Numbered from the stretch's first letter, positions 1-8,310 are shown. The stretch: 64,000 nt of DNA from Mangrovihabitans endophyticus (GCF_014646155.1 NZ_BMMX01000019.1:62001-126000); one strand, 5' to 3'. Notes: a model not told the origin generated them from the letters alone. Numbers and translations: made by a program.

Positions 1-1
1 G

Positions 2-1150
2 ACTGCGGTCGGGGTGGCGGCGGAACTCGGCCGACGGCTGTTCGGCCCGGGCGTCGGCCTGCTCGCCGGGCTCCTCCTGGTCGCCGTCCCGCAGTTGTCC
101 CGCTACGCGCAGGACGCACGGGCGTACGGGCTGGCGTTCTGCTGCGCCACGCTGGCCACGCTGCTGCTGCACCGGGCGCTTGCCCGCCCCTCGTGGGGCC
201 GCTGGGCCGGGTACGCCGCCGCGATCACGCTGGCCGGGTGGGCGCACATCCTGACGCTGCTGGTGCTGGCCGCTCACGCGTACGCGGTGTGGTCGCGCAG
301 CGCCGGGCAGCACGACCGCCTGCGGACCGCCCGACGCTGGCTGATCGCCGCCGCGGCCGCGCTGCTGCCCGTGCTGCCGTTCGTCTATCTGGGGCTGACC
401 CAGCGCGGCGAGCAGCTCGACTGGATTCGCCCGATGGACGCGGAGCAGGTGTGGTCGGCGCCCGGAGACATCTTCGGATCGGCCGCCGTGGGCCTGCTGC
501 TGATCGGGCTGGCCTTCGCGGCACACGCCACCGACCGCCGGGCGGTCCGCGAGCTGGCCGTGCTCGCCACGGTGCCGCCGGTGCTGCTCATCGCGGTCTC
601 CTTCGTCACGTCCTCGCTCTGGGTCCCGCGATATGTGCTGTTCGTCATCCCGGCGGTCGCCCTGCTGGCCGCGCTCGCGCTGCGCGGGCTGTGGATGCGC
701 GCCGCCCTGGCGTTGGTCGTGCTGGCCGCGGTGGGCGTGCCGGCACAGACCGAGGTCCGGGGGCCGGTGAGCCACATGGGTGCGGACTTCCGCACCATCG
801 CGGGCGTCGTCAAGCGGCACCAGCAGCCCGGCGACGTGATCGTGTACGGGCGTGAGGGCACCTGGTCGCTGCGTGCCGGCATCGACTATCAGCTACGCGA
901 CCAGCCGAAACCGCGGGATGTGCTGCTGCGCGAGCCGGCCGCCGAGGTCGGCGAGCTGGACGCGGTGGAGTGCGACGAGCCGGCCCGGTGCCTGGGCACG
1001 GCGCCGCGGGTGTGGTTCTTCCGGCAGTGGCAGTCCGACGAGCCGCTGAGCAGCGCCGGGGACCTGACCGACACGCTGCACACGAACTACCGGGTGGTGC
1101 GCGTGTGGAAGGCCACGAAGGCGACCCTGGTGCTGCTGAAACACCGCTGA
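2..1150 (+). CDS. GT-C fold membrane glycosyltransferase (GT39-like), C-terminal part
   Basis: The reading frame is open from the window edge, so the start lies outside and the first conserved catalytic loop is not visible. What remains is about 380 residues with repeated hydrophobic segments (roughly residues 15-30, 40-60, 70-95, 110-130, 155-175, 190-230) and a soluble C-terminal domain. The motif QDARAYGL after the first helix is typical of family 39-like GT-C transferases (DARxY), which use polyprenyl-phosphate sugars at the outer face of the membrane. The C-terminal part (PGDVIVYGREGTW) looks like the extracytoplasmic domain common in actinobacterial members. Acceptor and sugar cannot be told from sequence. 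It converges on the sensor kinase gene downstream. Confidence 0.8.
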   Translation, partial: TAVGVAAELGRRLFGPGVGLLAGLLLVAVPQLSRYAQDARAYGLAFCCATLATLLLHRALARPSWGRWAGYAAAITLAGWAHILTLLVLAAHAYAVWSRSAGQHDRLRTARRWLIAAAAALLPVLPFVYLGLTQRGEQLDWIRPMDAEQVWSAPGDIFGSAAVGLLLIGLAFAAHATDRRAVRELAVLATVPPVLLIAVSFVTSSLWVPRYVLFVIPAVALLAALALRGLWMRAALALVVLAAVGVPAQTEVRGPVSHMGADFRTIAGVVKRHQQPGDVIVYGREGTWSLRAGIDYQLRDQPKPRDVLLREPAAEVGELDAVECDEPARCLGTAPRVWFFRQWQSDEPLSSAGDLTDTLHTNYRVVRVWKATKATLVLLKHR

Positions 1151-1165
1151 CCGGCGGGCGACCGG

Positions 1166-1237
1166 CGGCCCTGCGTCACTTGGCGGCCCTGCGTCACTTG
1201 GCTGATCAGCGTCACTTGGCTGATCAGCGTCACTTGC
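1166..1237. repeat. Four 18-bp tandem repeats at the 3' end of the kinase gene
   Basis: The core CGTCACTTG recurs at 1174, 1192, 1210 and 1228, an exact 18-bp period. The first two units share CGGCCCTG before the core and the last two share CTGATCAG. The last unit runs into the stop codon of the minus-strand kinase gene, so the array fills the short gap between two convergent genes. Confidence 0.85.
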
Positions 1238-2780
1238 GGATCAGCGGCACGACCAGCACCGCCTCGGTGCCGCCGCTGGCCCGGTTGCGCAGCTCGATGG
1301 TGCCCCGCAGCTCGCCGGTGGCCAGCGCGCGCACGATCTGCAGTCCCAGCCGGCCGCCGGCGTCCGCCCGGAACCCCTGCGGCAGGCCCTGTCCGTTGTC
1401 CGCCACGCTCACATGCAGTTGCTTGCGGAACCGGTGCGCCGAGACCACCACTTCCGCGTCGCCTGCGGCAGGCGACGACGCCTCGTCCACGACCGGCGCG
1501 GGCTCGTCCGGGTCCTCGTCCGGGAACGCGTGTTCCACCGCGTTCAGCAGCAGCTCATTCAGCACCATGACCAGCGAGGTGGCGATTTCCGCCGGAAGGA
1601 CGCCGAAGGTGCCGTCGCGGCGCATGCGCACCGCGCTCCCGGTGGCGGCGACCTCGGCGGCGGCCGTGGCGACCCGGTCCACGATGCCGTCGAAATCCAC
1701 CGCCTCGTCGCTGGACATGGACAGCGTCTCATGCACCAGCGCGATGGAGGCCACCCGCCGGACCGAGTCCTGGAGTGCCATCTTGGCCTCCGGAATGTCC
1801 ACTCGCCGGGCTTGCAACCGCAACAGCGCCGCCACCGTCTGCAGGTTGTTCTTGACCCGGTGGTGGATCTCCCGGATGGTCGCGTCCTTGGTCATCAACG
1901 CGCGCTCCCGCCGACGGACCTCCGTGACGTCGCGCACCAGCACCAGGGCTCCTATCGGCACGCCGGCCGGCAGCAGCGGCAGGGCACGCATCAGCACCGT
2001 CGCACCGCGGGCCTCCACCTCCTGCCGCGGCGGCGACTCACCGCGCAGGGCGGAGAGCATCCGGTCCGCCACGTCGTTGCCTTCCAGCGGATCGGCCGCC
2101 AACCGGCTGGTCAGAGCGGAGAGGTCCTCGCCCACCAGATGGGCGTTGAAGCCCAGGCGCCGATACGCCGACTGGGCGTTCGGGCTGGCGTAGGTGACCT
2201 TGCCGCCGGCGTCCAGCCGGATCAGGCCGTCGCCGACCCGCGGGGCCGACGTGGTCTCGCCGGGATGCCGCCGCGGCGGGAACGTGCCGTCGCTGACCAT
2301 CTGCGCCAGGTCGTCGGCGGTGGTCAGATAGTTGAGTTCGAGCTGGCTGGGGGTGCGGGCGGTGGAGAGGTTGGTGTCCCGGCCGATCACCGCGATGAGC
2401 CGGCCGGGCTCCTCGGCCCCCCGCAGCCGCACCGGGATGGCTTCGTGCCGGGCGGGGGTGTCGCCGTACCAGACCGGGTCGCCCTCGCGCCAGATCCGGC
2501 CCTGCGCGAAGGCGATCTCAAGGTGCGCCACCTCCGGACCGCCGAAGATCCGGCCGACCTGGTCGTCCTGGTACGCCGTCGGCGCCGTGGTCGGACGCAC
2601 CTGGGCCACGCAGAGGAATCGCCGCGGCTCCCCATCGTCGCGCACCGGCACCCAGAGCAGCAGGTCGGCGAACGACAGGTCGGAGAGTAGTTGCCAGTCC
2701 CCGGCCAGCCGGTGCAGCGCATCGATGGCGGGTGCCCCGAGGTCGGTGTGTTCTTCGGCGAGATCGCGCAGGGTCGACAC
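1230..2780 (-). CDS. pdtaS: PdtaS-type sensor histidine kinase
   Basis: This cytosolic kinase of about 516 residues has an N-terminal GAF-like sensor domain (about 1-150), a PAS domain (about 185-290), a HisKA_2 phosphoacceptor region with IREIHHRVKNNLQ near residue 305, and a HATPase domain to the C terminus. In the known family it signals to the ANTAR regulator PdtaR, which acts on transcript termination; no PdtaR gene is in this window. I chose the GTG at 2780 because the resulting start (STLRDLAEEHTDL) matches how I remember mycobacterial PdtaS beginning, and AGG lies six bases upstream; an ATG at 2801 is the alternative. It follows the SIS-domain gene on the same strand after about 23 bp and is probably cotranscribed with it. 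Confidence 0.9.
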   Translation of the reverse strand: MSTLRDLAEEHTDLGAPAIDALHRLAGDWQLLSDLSFADLLLWVPVRDDGEPRRFLCVAQVRPTTAPTAYQDDQVGRIFGGPEVAHLEIAFAQGRIWREGDPVWYGDTPARHEAIPVRLRGAEEPGRLIAVIGRDTNLSTARTPSQLELNYLTTADDLAQMVSDGTFPPRRHPGETTSAPRVGDGLIRLDAGGKVTYASPNAQSAYRRLGFNAHLVGEDLSALTSRLAADPLEGNDVADRMLSALRGESPPRQEVEARGATVLMRALPLLPAGVPIGALVLVRDVTEVRRRERALMTKDATIREIHHRVKNNLQTVAALLRLQARRVDIPEAKMALQDSVRRVASIALVHETLSMSSDEAVDFDGIVDRVATAAAEVAATGSAVRMRRDGTFGVLPAEIATSLVMVLNELLLNAVEHAFPDEDPDEPAPVVDEASSPAAGDAEVVVSAHRFRKQLHVSVADNGQGLPQGFRADAGGRLGLQIVRALATGELRGTIELRNRASGGTEAVLVVPLIRK

Positions 2781-2803
2781 ACCATCAGCCTGCCACGCCA
2801 TTG

Positions 2804-3859
2804 TTACCGGGTTGCGGTCACCTTGTTCAGCCCCCGGGGTGCGTCCGGGTCCGCACCGCGGGCGAGCGCCAGCGACAGGGCCAGCTTTTGCAACGGCAGG
2901 ATGTCCAGCAGCGGCGCGTACCGCTCGTCCACCGCCGGCACGTCGAGCCGCCCGGCGGCGCCCGGCACGTCGTGCGCGCCCACGGTCACCACGTCCGCGC
3001 GACGTTCACCCAGCCGGTGCACCACGTCGCTCATCGCGCTGCCGCCCGGCCCCGCGCCGACCACCGCCAGCACCGGCACGTCGGGGTCGGTCATCGCGAG
3101 CGGCCCGTGCAGCAGATCGGCGCCGGAGAACGCCAGGGCGGGCAGGTAGGACGTCTCCATCAGCTTGAGTGCGGTCTCCCGGGCCGTCGGATACGCGTAC
3201 CCGCGTCCCGTGGTGACCATCCGGGAGGCGAAACGGTACCGCTGCGCCAGTTCGGCGGCGCCGTCGTCGGCGATCACCCGGGCGGCGAGCCCGGGGAGTG
3301 CGCGCAGCGCCGCCTGCTCCTCGGCGGGAATCGCGCCGTCACCGGCCCGGATGCCCTCCACCAGCATCAGCAGGGCGAGCAGTTCGGCGGTGTAGGTCTT
3401 GGTGGCGGCCACCGCGCGCTCGTGTCCGGCGGCCACGTCCACCGCGAACTCGGCCGCCTCCGCCAGCGGTGACGACGGATTGTTGGTGACCGCGAGGGTG
3501 AGCGCGCCGCTGGCCCGCGCGACGGTCAGAACCTCGGTGAGGTCCGGCGACCCGCCGCTCTGGCTGACGCCGACGACCAGGGCGCCGGAGAAGTCCGGCC
3601 GCGCGCCGTAGAGGGTGATCGCGCTGGGCGATGCGCTGGCGACGGGCAGACCGAGGCGGATCTCCGTCAGATAGGCCCCGTACAGCGCGGCGTGGTCGGA
3701 GGTGCCTCGCCCGACGAAGACGACGTGGCGGGGGCGCCGCTGCGCGATGCGGGCGGCGATCTCGGCGATCCCGGTGGCGTGCGACCCGTCGACCAGACGG
3801 TCGTATCCGGCGGGCTGTTCCTCGATGTCGGCGGCCATGCCCCGGCCGTGCAGCGTCAC
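2804..3859 (-). CDS. SIS-domain sugar-phosphate isomerase-like protein
   Basis: About 351 residues with two SIS domains resembling the isomerase half of GlmS, but without the N-terminal glutaminase domain. Visible motifs are FVGRGTSDHAALYGAY, VVGVSQSGGSPDLTEVL and a KLMETSYLPALAFSGADLLHGP-like stretch. The family covers glucosamine-6-phosphate deaminases/isomerases and aldose-ketose isomerases of amino sugars; the exact substrate is inferred only to be a phosphosugar. The GTG at 3859 is preferred because GGGGAGG lies five bases upstream; an internal ATG at 3838 is possible. It is divergent from the TPR gene, with about 185 bp between, and probably shares a transcript with the downstream kinase. 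Confidence 0.85.
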   Translation of the reverse strand: MTLHGRGMAADIEEQPAGYDRLVDGSHATGIAEIAARIAQRRPRHVVFVGRGTSDHAALYGAYLTEIRLGLPVASASPSAITLYGARPDFSGALVVGVSQSGGSPDLTEVLTVARASGALTLAVTNNPSSPLAEAAEFAVDVAAGHERAVAATKTYTAELLALLMLVEGIRAGDGAIPAEEQAALRALPGLAARVIADDGAAELAQRYRFASRMVTTGRGYAYPTARETALKLMETSYLPALAFSGADLLHGPLAMTDPDVPVLAVVGAGPGGSAMSDVVHRLGERRADVVTVGAHDVPGAAGRLDVPAVDERYAPLLDILPLQKLALSLALARGADPDAPRGLNKVTATR

Positions 3860-4044
3860 AACATCCTCCCCAAGACGTAATTTGCTCGCCTGATGCGCAA
3901 TCTTGCACGAAATCATCGTCAAACGCAAAGCTTCGATCAGGGTGGTGTCAAGAGAGGACTGACATATTGAGGAACGTCGCCTAGGCTCGCGACCGGACCC
4001 GCCACCCGAGACTGATCCGCAGACGACAGGGATGGGTGCAGCGC

Positions 4045-5700
4045 ATGAACGATGCACGGCGCTCCGCCGACCACGACCTCGCGCAGGCCCGCGCCGCGCT
4101 CGCGCGAGGCGAGATGAGCCATGCGGCCGGGCATCTGGCCGGAGCCATCGCGCACGCCCCCACCCTGCCCGAGACCCACGAATTGCTCAGCCTGCTCGCC
4201 GCCCGGGCGGACGGCGGACTCGACCTCTTCCCGCTGGAACGCCACGCGTTCGTCGGCACCATCGTGGCCCGCGCACATCTGCTGGCCGCCGCCGGACGCC
4301 CCGAGGACGGGCTGCCGTTGCTCGTCGCCGCCAGCGGCAACACTCCCGGCACGGATTGGGCCGGCGTGCCCTGGGTCAGCGACCCGGCCCTGGCCGTTCG
4401 GATGGAGCCCAGCCTGCTCGCCCGCGTGGTGATGCAACTCTGCACCGCCATCGGCGATCCGGCGCCACTGCAGGGACGGGACTCGCTGCGCCCGTACCTG
4501 ACGCTGATGCGGCACGCGGTGACGGCTCACCCGGGTCATGCCCTGCTTCTCGGCGCGGGGTCCGCGCTGGCCCGCCGGCTGGGCGAGACGCGGCTCGCGG
4601 TCGACTGGGCCGAACTGGCCGTGGCCGCCGAGTCCACCAAGCTCGGCGAGATCTGGCTCGGGTACGCCTACCGCAGCGCGGGCCGGACCGGGGAGGCGCT
4701 GGAGGCCCTCGGCCGCGCCGTGGCGCACGACCCCGACGACCTTTCGGTGTACGCGGACATCGCCGCCACCCTCGCCGACGACGGCCGCCTCGACGAGGCG
4801 CTGAGCTGGGCGGACCGCGCCCTGGCTCGCGACCCCACGTACGACTGCGCCGTGCACACCGCCGGACGCCTGCGCTTCCGCGCCGACGGCGACCTGACCC
4901 ATCTGGTGCGCGTCGCGGACTTCCAACGCGATCATCCCGACGATGCGCACGAGCACACCGACCTGGCGGACTGCTGCCGTGGCGTGCCGTGGCTGGGCCA
5001 CGTGCCGCCCGCGGGCTTCCCCCGCCACGACCCGCGGCGTCGGCCGCCGGTGTCCCAGCGCCCCTCGGCCGCCGCGATCGAGCGGTTGCGCCGGGTGGCG
5101 TCACCCACCTGGGGGCACCCGCCGACCGCCTACGACGCCGCGCTGGGGCTGGTGCTTGTCGAACCGGACGAACTGCTGGCGCTGCTCATCCACACCCCGC
5201 CGGTGGACCCCGGCATGGCCGGCTCGGCAAGCCGCAGCGACCGTGCCTGGTGGGAGCGGACCGCCCGGGTGTGGGCGTGCCTGGGCCTGCTGCATCATGG
5301 CGCCGACGAGCCGTGGGCCTGCTCCGCCCGCCGCCGCCGGCTGGTGGAGCTGGTCTCCGACGGAACCGATCAGATCACCGAGGCGGCGTTGTTCGCGCTG
5401 GTCGTCTACGCCTGGGTGGATCCGGCGGCGCGCATCGACGTGGCCGCCCTCATCACCCGGCGGCTGATCGACGCGGCGCGCGGCGAGAACGGCATGTCGA
5501 CGGCGAGCGCGTGGTCGATCGCGCAGATGGCGCTCGCCACCCCGGAGATCGACCCGGCGGCGTCCCGCCTCGCGGCGTCGATGGCCGAGGCTCGGGCGGC
5601 CACGCTCGGCCCGGATGTGCCACAGCAGCGCCGCCGTGGCACGACACGGCGGCTGCTGCGATGGCTGTCCGGTGGTCTCAGTCCTCGATCACCGCAATGA
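4045..5700 (+). CDS. TPR-repeat protein of unknown function
   Basis: A soluble protein of about 551 residues. The middle (about 180-300) reads as tetratricopeptide-like helix pairs, for example AYRSAGRTGEALEALGRAVAHDPDD followed by a second unit ending in ALARDPTYD. The N-terminal (ARAALARGEMSHAAGHLAGAI) also looks TPR-like. The C-terminal half is Ala/Leu-rich without a domain I recognise. A DUF4192-like feel in the region around VLVEPDELLALLIHTPP is noted but not claimed. No signal peptide is seen. The ATG at 4045 is chosen; a GTG at 4036 is in frame. The last 23 bp overlap the 3' end of the convergent biotinyl-domain gene. Confidence 0.75.
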   Translation: MNDARRSADHDLAQARAALARGEMSHAAGHLAGAIAHAPTLPETHELLSLLAARADGGLDLFPLERHAFVGTIVARAHLLAAAGRPEDGLPLLVAASGNTPGTDWAGVPWVSDPALAVRMEPSLLARVVMQLCTAIGDPAPLQGRDSLRPYLTLMRHAVTAHPGHALLLGAGSALARRLGETRLAVDWAELAVAAESTKLGEIWLGYAYRSAGRTGEALEALGRAVAHDPDDLSVYADIAATLADDGRLDEALSWADRALARDPTYDCAVHTAGRLRFRADGDLTHLVRVADFQRDHPDDAHEHTDLADCCRGVPWLGHVPPAGFPRHDPRRRPPVSQRPSAAAIERLRRVASPTWGHPPTAYDAALGLVLVEPDELLALLIHTPPVDPGMAGSASRSDRAWWERTARVWACLGLLHHGADEPWACSARRRRLVELVSDGTDQITEAALFALVVYAWVDPAARIDVAALITRRLIDAARGENGMSTASAWSIAQMALATPEIDPAASRLAASMAEARAATLGPDVPQQRRRGTTRRLLRWLSGGLSPRSPQ

Positions 5701-5896
5701 GGTCACCCTCCTGCACCACGTCTCCCTCGTTCACCGCCAACTGGGAAACCGTCCCATCCGACTCGGCGAGCACGGGGATCTCCATCTTCATCGACTCCAG
5801 GATCACCAGCGTGTCGCCCTCGGCCACCTCGTCACCGGCGGAGGCCACGACCTTCCACACGTTGGCCACCATCTCGGCGCGGATCTCTTCGGCCAT
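5678..5896 (-). CDS. Biotinyl/lipoyl-domain carrier protein (TB7.3-like)
   Basis: A 72-residue protein that is a single biotinyl domain. The biotinylation motif ESMKMEIPV is intact, with Lys in the hairpin turn, and the domain ends with GDLIAVIED. Free-standing biotin carrier domains like this belong to acyl-CoA carboxylases; in mycobacteria the similar TB7.3 (Rv3221c) lies near pdtaS and sigH, as here. The ATG at 5896 is preceded by AGGAGAGG. The 3' end overlaps the convergent TPR gene by 23 bp. Confidence 0.9.
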   Translation of the reverse strand: MAEEIRAEMVANVWKVVASAGDEVAEGDTLVILESMKMEIPVLAESDGTVSQLAVNEGDVVQEGDLIAVIED

Positions 5897-6029
5897 CCTG
5901 AGTTTCCTCTCCTGCGGCTGTCCGGGATGACGGTATCCAACCACGAACCCTTGGTGGGGGAATCCTGAGAGTCGTCACGCGCCGACTACGATCGTCGGGC
6001 TGAACGAATGCGATGAACAGGAGTCCGCC

Positions 6030-6104
6030 ATGGCGAAGAAGGCTCGCAAGAAGAAGGCTCGCAAGAAGAGCAACGCCAACCACGGCAAGCGGCCCAACAG
6101 CTGA
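6030..6104 (+). CDS. 50S ribosomal protein bL37 (24 residues)
   Basis: A 24-codon gene below usual ORF cut-offs. The product starts MAKKARKKKARKK and ends NANHGKRPNS. This is almost entirely basic and closely resembles the 24-residue bL37 described from mycobacterial ribosomes, which ends in NHGKRPNA as I recall. AGGAG stands seven bases before the ATG, and a perfect 16-bp hairpin follows the stop by three bases, so it is a complete small transcription unit. It lies alone on the plus strand among minus-strand genes. The main uncertainty is that the comparison is from memory. Confidence 0.88.
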   Translation: MAKKARKKKARKKSNANHGKRPNS

Positions 6105-6107
6105 GCG

Positions 6108-6142
6108 GAGGGTCCGCGCCCGGATGCCGGGCGCGGACCCTC
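6108..6142. terminator. Perfect hairpin between bL37 and rsrA, likely bidirectional
   Basis: GAGGGTCCGCGCCCGG and its exact complement enclose a three-base loop (ATG). The hairpin lies between the stop of bL37 on the plus strand and the stop of the anti-sigma gene on the minus strand, so it can serve both. There is no long T-tract, which is common in high-GC actinobacteria. Confidence 0.8.
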
Positions 6143-6157
6143 GGCATCAGGCCGGGA

Positions 6158-6445
6158 TCAGGACAGGTACTCCCGGCTCTCCACGTCGATCACCAGGTCG
6201 TTGAGCTTCAGGCGCAGCCGCTCACGGAGTTCCCGCGGTGCGGTCTCCGAGCCGCAGCAGCGGGCGACCAGAGCCTTCACCTCATGCTCGATCCCATACT
6301 CGTGGAGGCAGTGGGTGCAGTCGTCCAGATGCCGCCGGATCAGTTCCCGGCGGGTCTCGCTGCACTCCAGATCGAGGTAGAGATAGACCTCGCTGAGCAC
6401 GGTGCCGCAATCGGGCGTCTTGTCCTCGTCGCTCATCGAACTCAT
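6158..6445 (-). CDS. rsrA: Zinc-binding anti-sigma factor RsrA/RshA
   Basis: A 95-residue ZAS-type anti-sigma factor that in the known family holds SigR/SigH in the cytoplasm and releases it when its cysteines form a disulfide under thiol-oxidative stress. The zinc ligands are in place: Cys13, then His39, Cys43 and Cys46 in the order HLDDCTHC; these line up with Cys11, His37, Cys41 and Cys44 of Streptomyces RsrA. The start ATG overlaps the sigR stop (ATGA), which indicates translational coupling and balanced production. It is the distal gene of the sigR operon. Confidence 0.94.
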   Translation of the reverse strand: MSSMSDEDKTPDCGTVLSEVYLYLDLECSETRRELIRRHLDDCTHCLHEYGIEHEVKALVARCCGSETAPRELRERLRLKLNDLVIDVESREYLS

Positions 6446-7224
6446 GCCTCCTGCGGTTCCGACGCATTCCGGGTGATGCCCCGGTCCGCGGCGTACTGCT
6501 CCAGCAGTTTGCGCAGGTTACGCCGGCCACGGTGCAAGCGCGACATCACGGTGCCGATCGGCGTCCCCATGATGTCCGCGATCTCCTTGTAGGAAAAGCC
6601 CTCGACGTCCGCCAGATAGACGGCGAGCCGGAATTCCTCCGGCAACGCCTGCAGGGCGTCCTTGATGTCGCTGTCCGGGAGACGGTCGAGCGCCTCGGTC
6701 TCGGCCGACCGCAGACCCACCGACGTGTGCGACTCCGACGACGCGAGTTGCCAGTCGGTGATCTCCTCGGTCGGCGCCTGGACGGGCTGGCGCTGCCGGC
6801 GCCGGTACGAATTGATGTAGGTGTTGGTGAGGATGCGGTACAGCCACGCCTTGAGGTTCGTGCCCTCTTGGAACTGGTGGAACGCGGAGAATGCCTTGAG
6901 GTATGTCTCCTGCACCAAGTCCTCGGCGTCCGCCGGGTTGCGCGTCATCCGCAGACCGGCGGCGTAAAGCTGGTCCACGAACGGCAGCGCATCCCGCTCG
7001 AAGCGCGCGCGTCGCTCCTCGGTCCGTTCCGTCTCAGCCACCCTCTGCTCTCCCCTCGGCCGTCCCGCCGAGGATACGGGTAGTGCCCGAGGAGTCGATT
7101 CGAAAACCGCCGGTGTGCCGACGCTCACCGTTTCGGTGGACGCCGATGTCGTGGCGGGCCACTCCGGGGCACCCAGCAGGTTCCGCACCCGCTCTGCCTC
7201 ACGGTTGACACTCGCGGCTAGCAC
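6442..7224 (-). CDS. sigR: ECF sigma factor SigR/SigH
   Basis: Group 4 sigma factor of the thiol-oxidative stress response, acting on GGAAT/GTT promoters. Region 2 (LRMTRNPADAEDLVQETYLKAF) and region 4 (FSYKEIADIMGTPIGTVMSRLHRGRR) are clear. Two starts are plausible. The GTG at 7224 has GGAAGGGG upstream and adds 61 residues; the GTG at 7041, with GGGGAG and AGAGG upstream, gives a 199-residue protein close to the usual length. Streptomyces sigR is known to make both a short and an N-terminally extended unstable form from two promoters, so both may be used here. A SigR-type promoter lies just upstream of the longer start. It is translationally coupled to rsrA. Confidence 0.94.
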   Translation of the reverse strand: MLAASVNREAERVRNLLGAPEWPATTSASTETVSVGTPAVFESTPRALPVSSAGRPRGEQRVAETERTEERRARFERDALPFVDQLYAAGLRMTRNPADAEDLVQETYLKAFSAFHQFQEGTNLKAWLYRILTNTYINSYRRRQRQPVQAPTEEITDWQLASSESHTSVGLRSAETEALDRLPDSDIKDALQALPEEFRLAVYLADVEGFSYKEIADIMGTPIGTVMSRLHRGRRNLRKLLEQYAADRGITRNASEPQEA

Positions 7225-7261
7225 TCGATCCCCTTCCGACGTCGTGCCTCACCGCCAGTGC

Positions 7262-7287
7262 AACGGATCAGCGGGACCTCGCATTCC
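7262..7287 (-). promoter_or_regulatory. SigR-type autoregulatory promoter of sigR
   Basis: On the minus strand GGAAT (7287-7283) is followed after exactly 18 bases by GTT (7264-7262), with C before GTT. This fits the published SigR/SigH consensus GGAAT-N18/19-GTT. Transcription would begin near 7255, some 30 bases before the longer sigR start. The site overlaps the 3' end of the upstream hydrolase gene. Confidence 0.75.
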
Positions 7288-7894
7288 GGCCCGCGTCGGT
7301 CCATCCATGCCGCCCCAGCCAGGCGATAACCTGCTCCGCGGTGGCCGCCAGGTCCTTGCGCAGATCGTGTTTCGCGCCGGGCCGGACGATCACCTCGACC
7401 TGGCCGACCGGCTCGGGAACGCCGAACGGGTCACGGTCGCCGTTGACCACCAGGGTGGGCAGACGCTCCGGCAGCTCGGCGGCGCGGCTGCGCTCCGGCC
7501 GACCCGGCGGGTGCAGCGGAAACGCCAATGCGAGCACGGCCGCGGCACCGAGCCCGGCGGCCGTCCGGCAGGCCACTCGCGCACCGCTCGATCGGCCACC
7601 GAGGACCAGCGGCAGATCCGGATCGGCGATCTCCCGGACGACCGCGGTCCACGCCTCGTCGAGGTGACCGGCCGGCGGGGGCGAACGCCTGCCGGCCACC
7701 CGATAGGGCTGGGTCACCAGGACCACCCGCAGGCCCGCCGCCACCGCCGCGGACCGGATCCGGGTCAGGTCGGGAGCGTCCACCCCGCCCCCGGCGCCGT
7801 GGCCGAGGACGAGCATTGCCGCCGGTTCGCCGGCCGGCTCGGTGACATCCACACCGGCCGGCCCGCGCGGGGTTGGGATTTCGGGACTGTGCAC
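7268..7894 (-). CDS. Alpha/beta-hydrolase (dienelactone hydrolase-like)
   Basis: A 208-residue soluble alpha/beta-hydrolase of the small TEX30/KANL3-like group. LGHGAGGGVD gives the oxyanion region, LGGRSSGAR near residue 98 carries the nucleophile elbow with Ser, LVVNGDRDPFG supplies the acid and KHDLRK the histidine. The substrate is unknown. It lies 11 bp downstream of the whiB gene on the same strand and directly upstream of sigR, whose promoter lies over its last codons. The start ATG at 7894 gives the normal family N terminus. Confidence 0.8.
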   Translation of the reverse strand: MHSPEIPTPRGPAGVDVTEPAGEPAAMLVLGHGAGGGVDAPDLTRIRSAAVAAGLRVVLVTQPYRVAGRRSPPPAGHLDEAWTAVVREIADPDLPLVLGGRSSGARVACRTAAGLGAAAVLALAFPLHPPGRPERSRAAELPERLPTLVVNGDRDPFGVPEPVGQVEVIVRPGAKHDLRKDLAATAEQVIAWLGRHGWTDAGRNARSR

Positions 7895-7905
7895 AGCTCC
7901 TATGT

Positions 7906-8310
7906 TTACCGGCCGGCCGGCACCAACGGGGACGGCCGGAGGCCGTCCTCACCCGGACGATCTCGGACCGGATCGGCCGACCGGTCATCCGGTCGTGCAC
8001 GCTCGTTCCAGGCCACCAGCATCGCCCGCCGCTCTCGCGGGGTGGTGCCGCCCCACACACCATGGCAATCGCCCACGGTCAGCGCCCAGGCCAGGCAAGG
8101 CCCGCGAACGTCACAGGCCCGGCAGAGCGCCAGGGCTGCGTCGGACGGCTCGTTCGGTGCCGGGAAAAACATCTCCGGATCGACCGTGCGGCACGCGCTG
8201 CGCGTGCGCCATGCCTCATCGGCGTGCTGTTCATCGATCGCGGCAAGCAGTCGCGGATCACGCCTCGCGACCGCGACCTCGTGCGGACGGGGCAATCGTG
8301 CCCGGGTCAT
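7906..8310 (-). CDS. WhiB-family iron-sulfur transcription factor
   Basis: A 134-residue Wbl protein. The four cluster ligands are Cys40, Cys63, Cys66 and Cys72 (C-x22-C-x2-C-x5-C), followed by the conserved HGVWGGTTPRERR turn. The N-terminal 38 residues and the C-terminal tail (NERARPDDRSADPVRD) are longer than in WhiB1 and give no subclass I can name. Wbl proteins bind a 4Fe-4S cluster and act with the principal sigma factor. ATG 8310 has GGGGGAGG upstream. The 188-bp stretch between this start and the SRAP gene should hold its promoter. The hydrolase follows 11 bp downstream and may be cotranscribed. Confidence 0.88.
   Translation of the reverse strand: MTRARLPRPHEVAVARRDPRLLAAIDEQHADEAWRTRSACRTVDPEMFFPAPNEPSDAALALCRACDVRGPCLAWALTVGDCHGVWGGTTPRERRAMLVAWNERARPDDRSADPVRDRPGEDGLRPSPLVPAGR

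Noticed and set aside
1413..2690. Long plus-strand frame antisense to the PdtaS gene
   Set aside because: It is the mirror of a well-supported gene in GC-rich DNA; composition is His/Arg/Gly/Gln-rich with no domain.
3923..3951. TTGACA-N17-TTGCGT promoter before the SIS gene
   Set aside because: The -35 box is good but the -10 match is poor; not strong enough to list as a feature.
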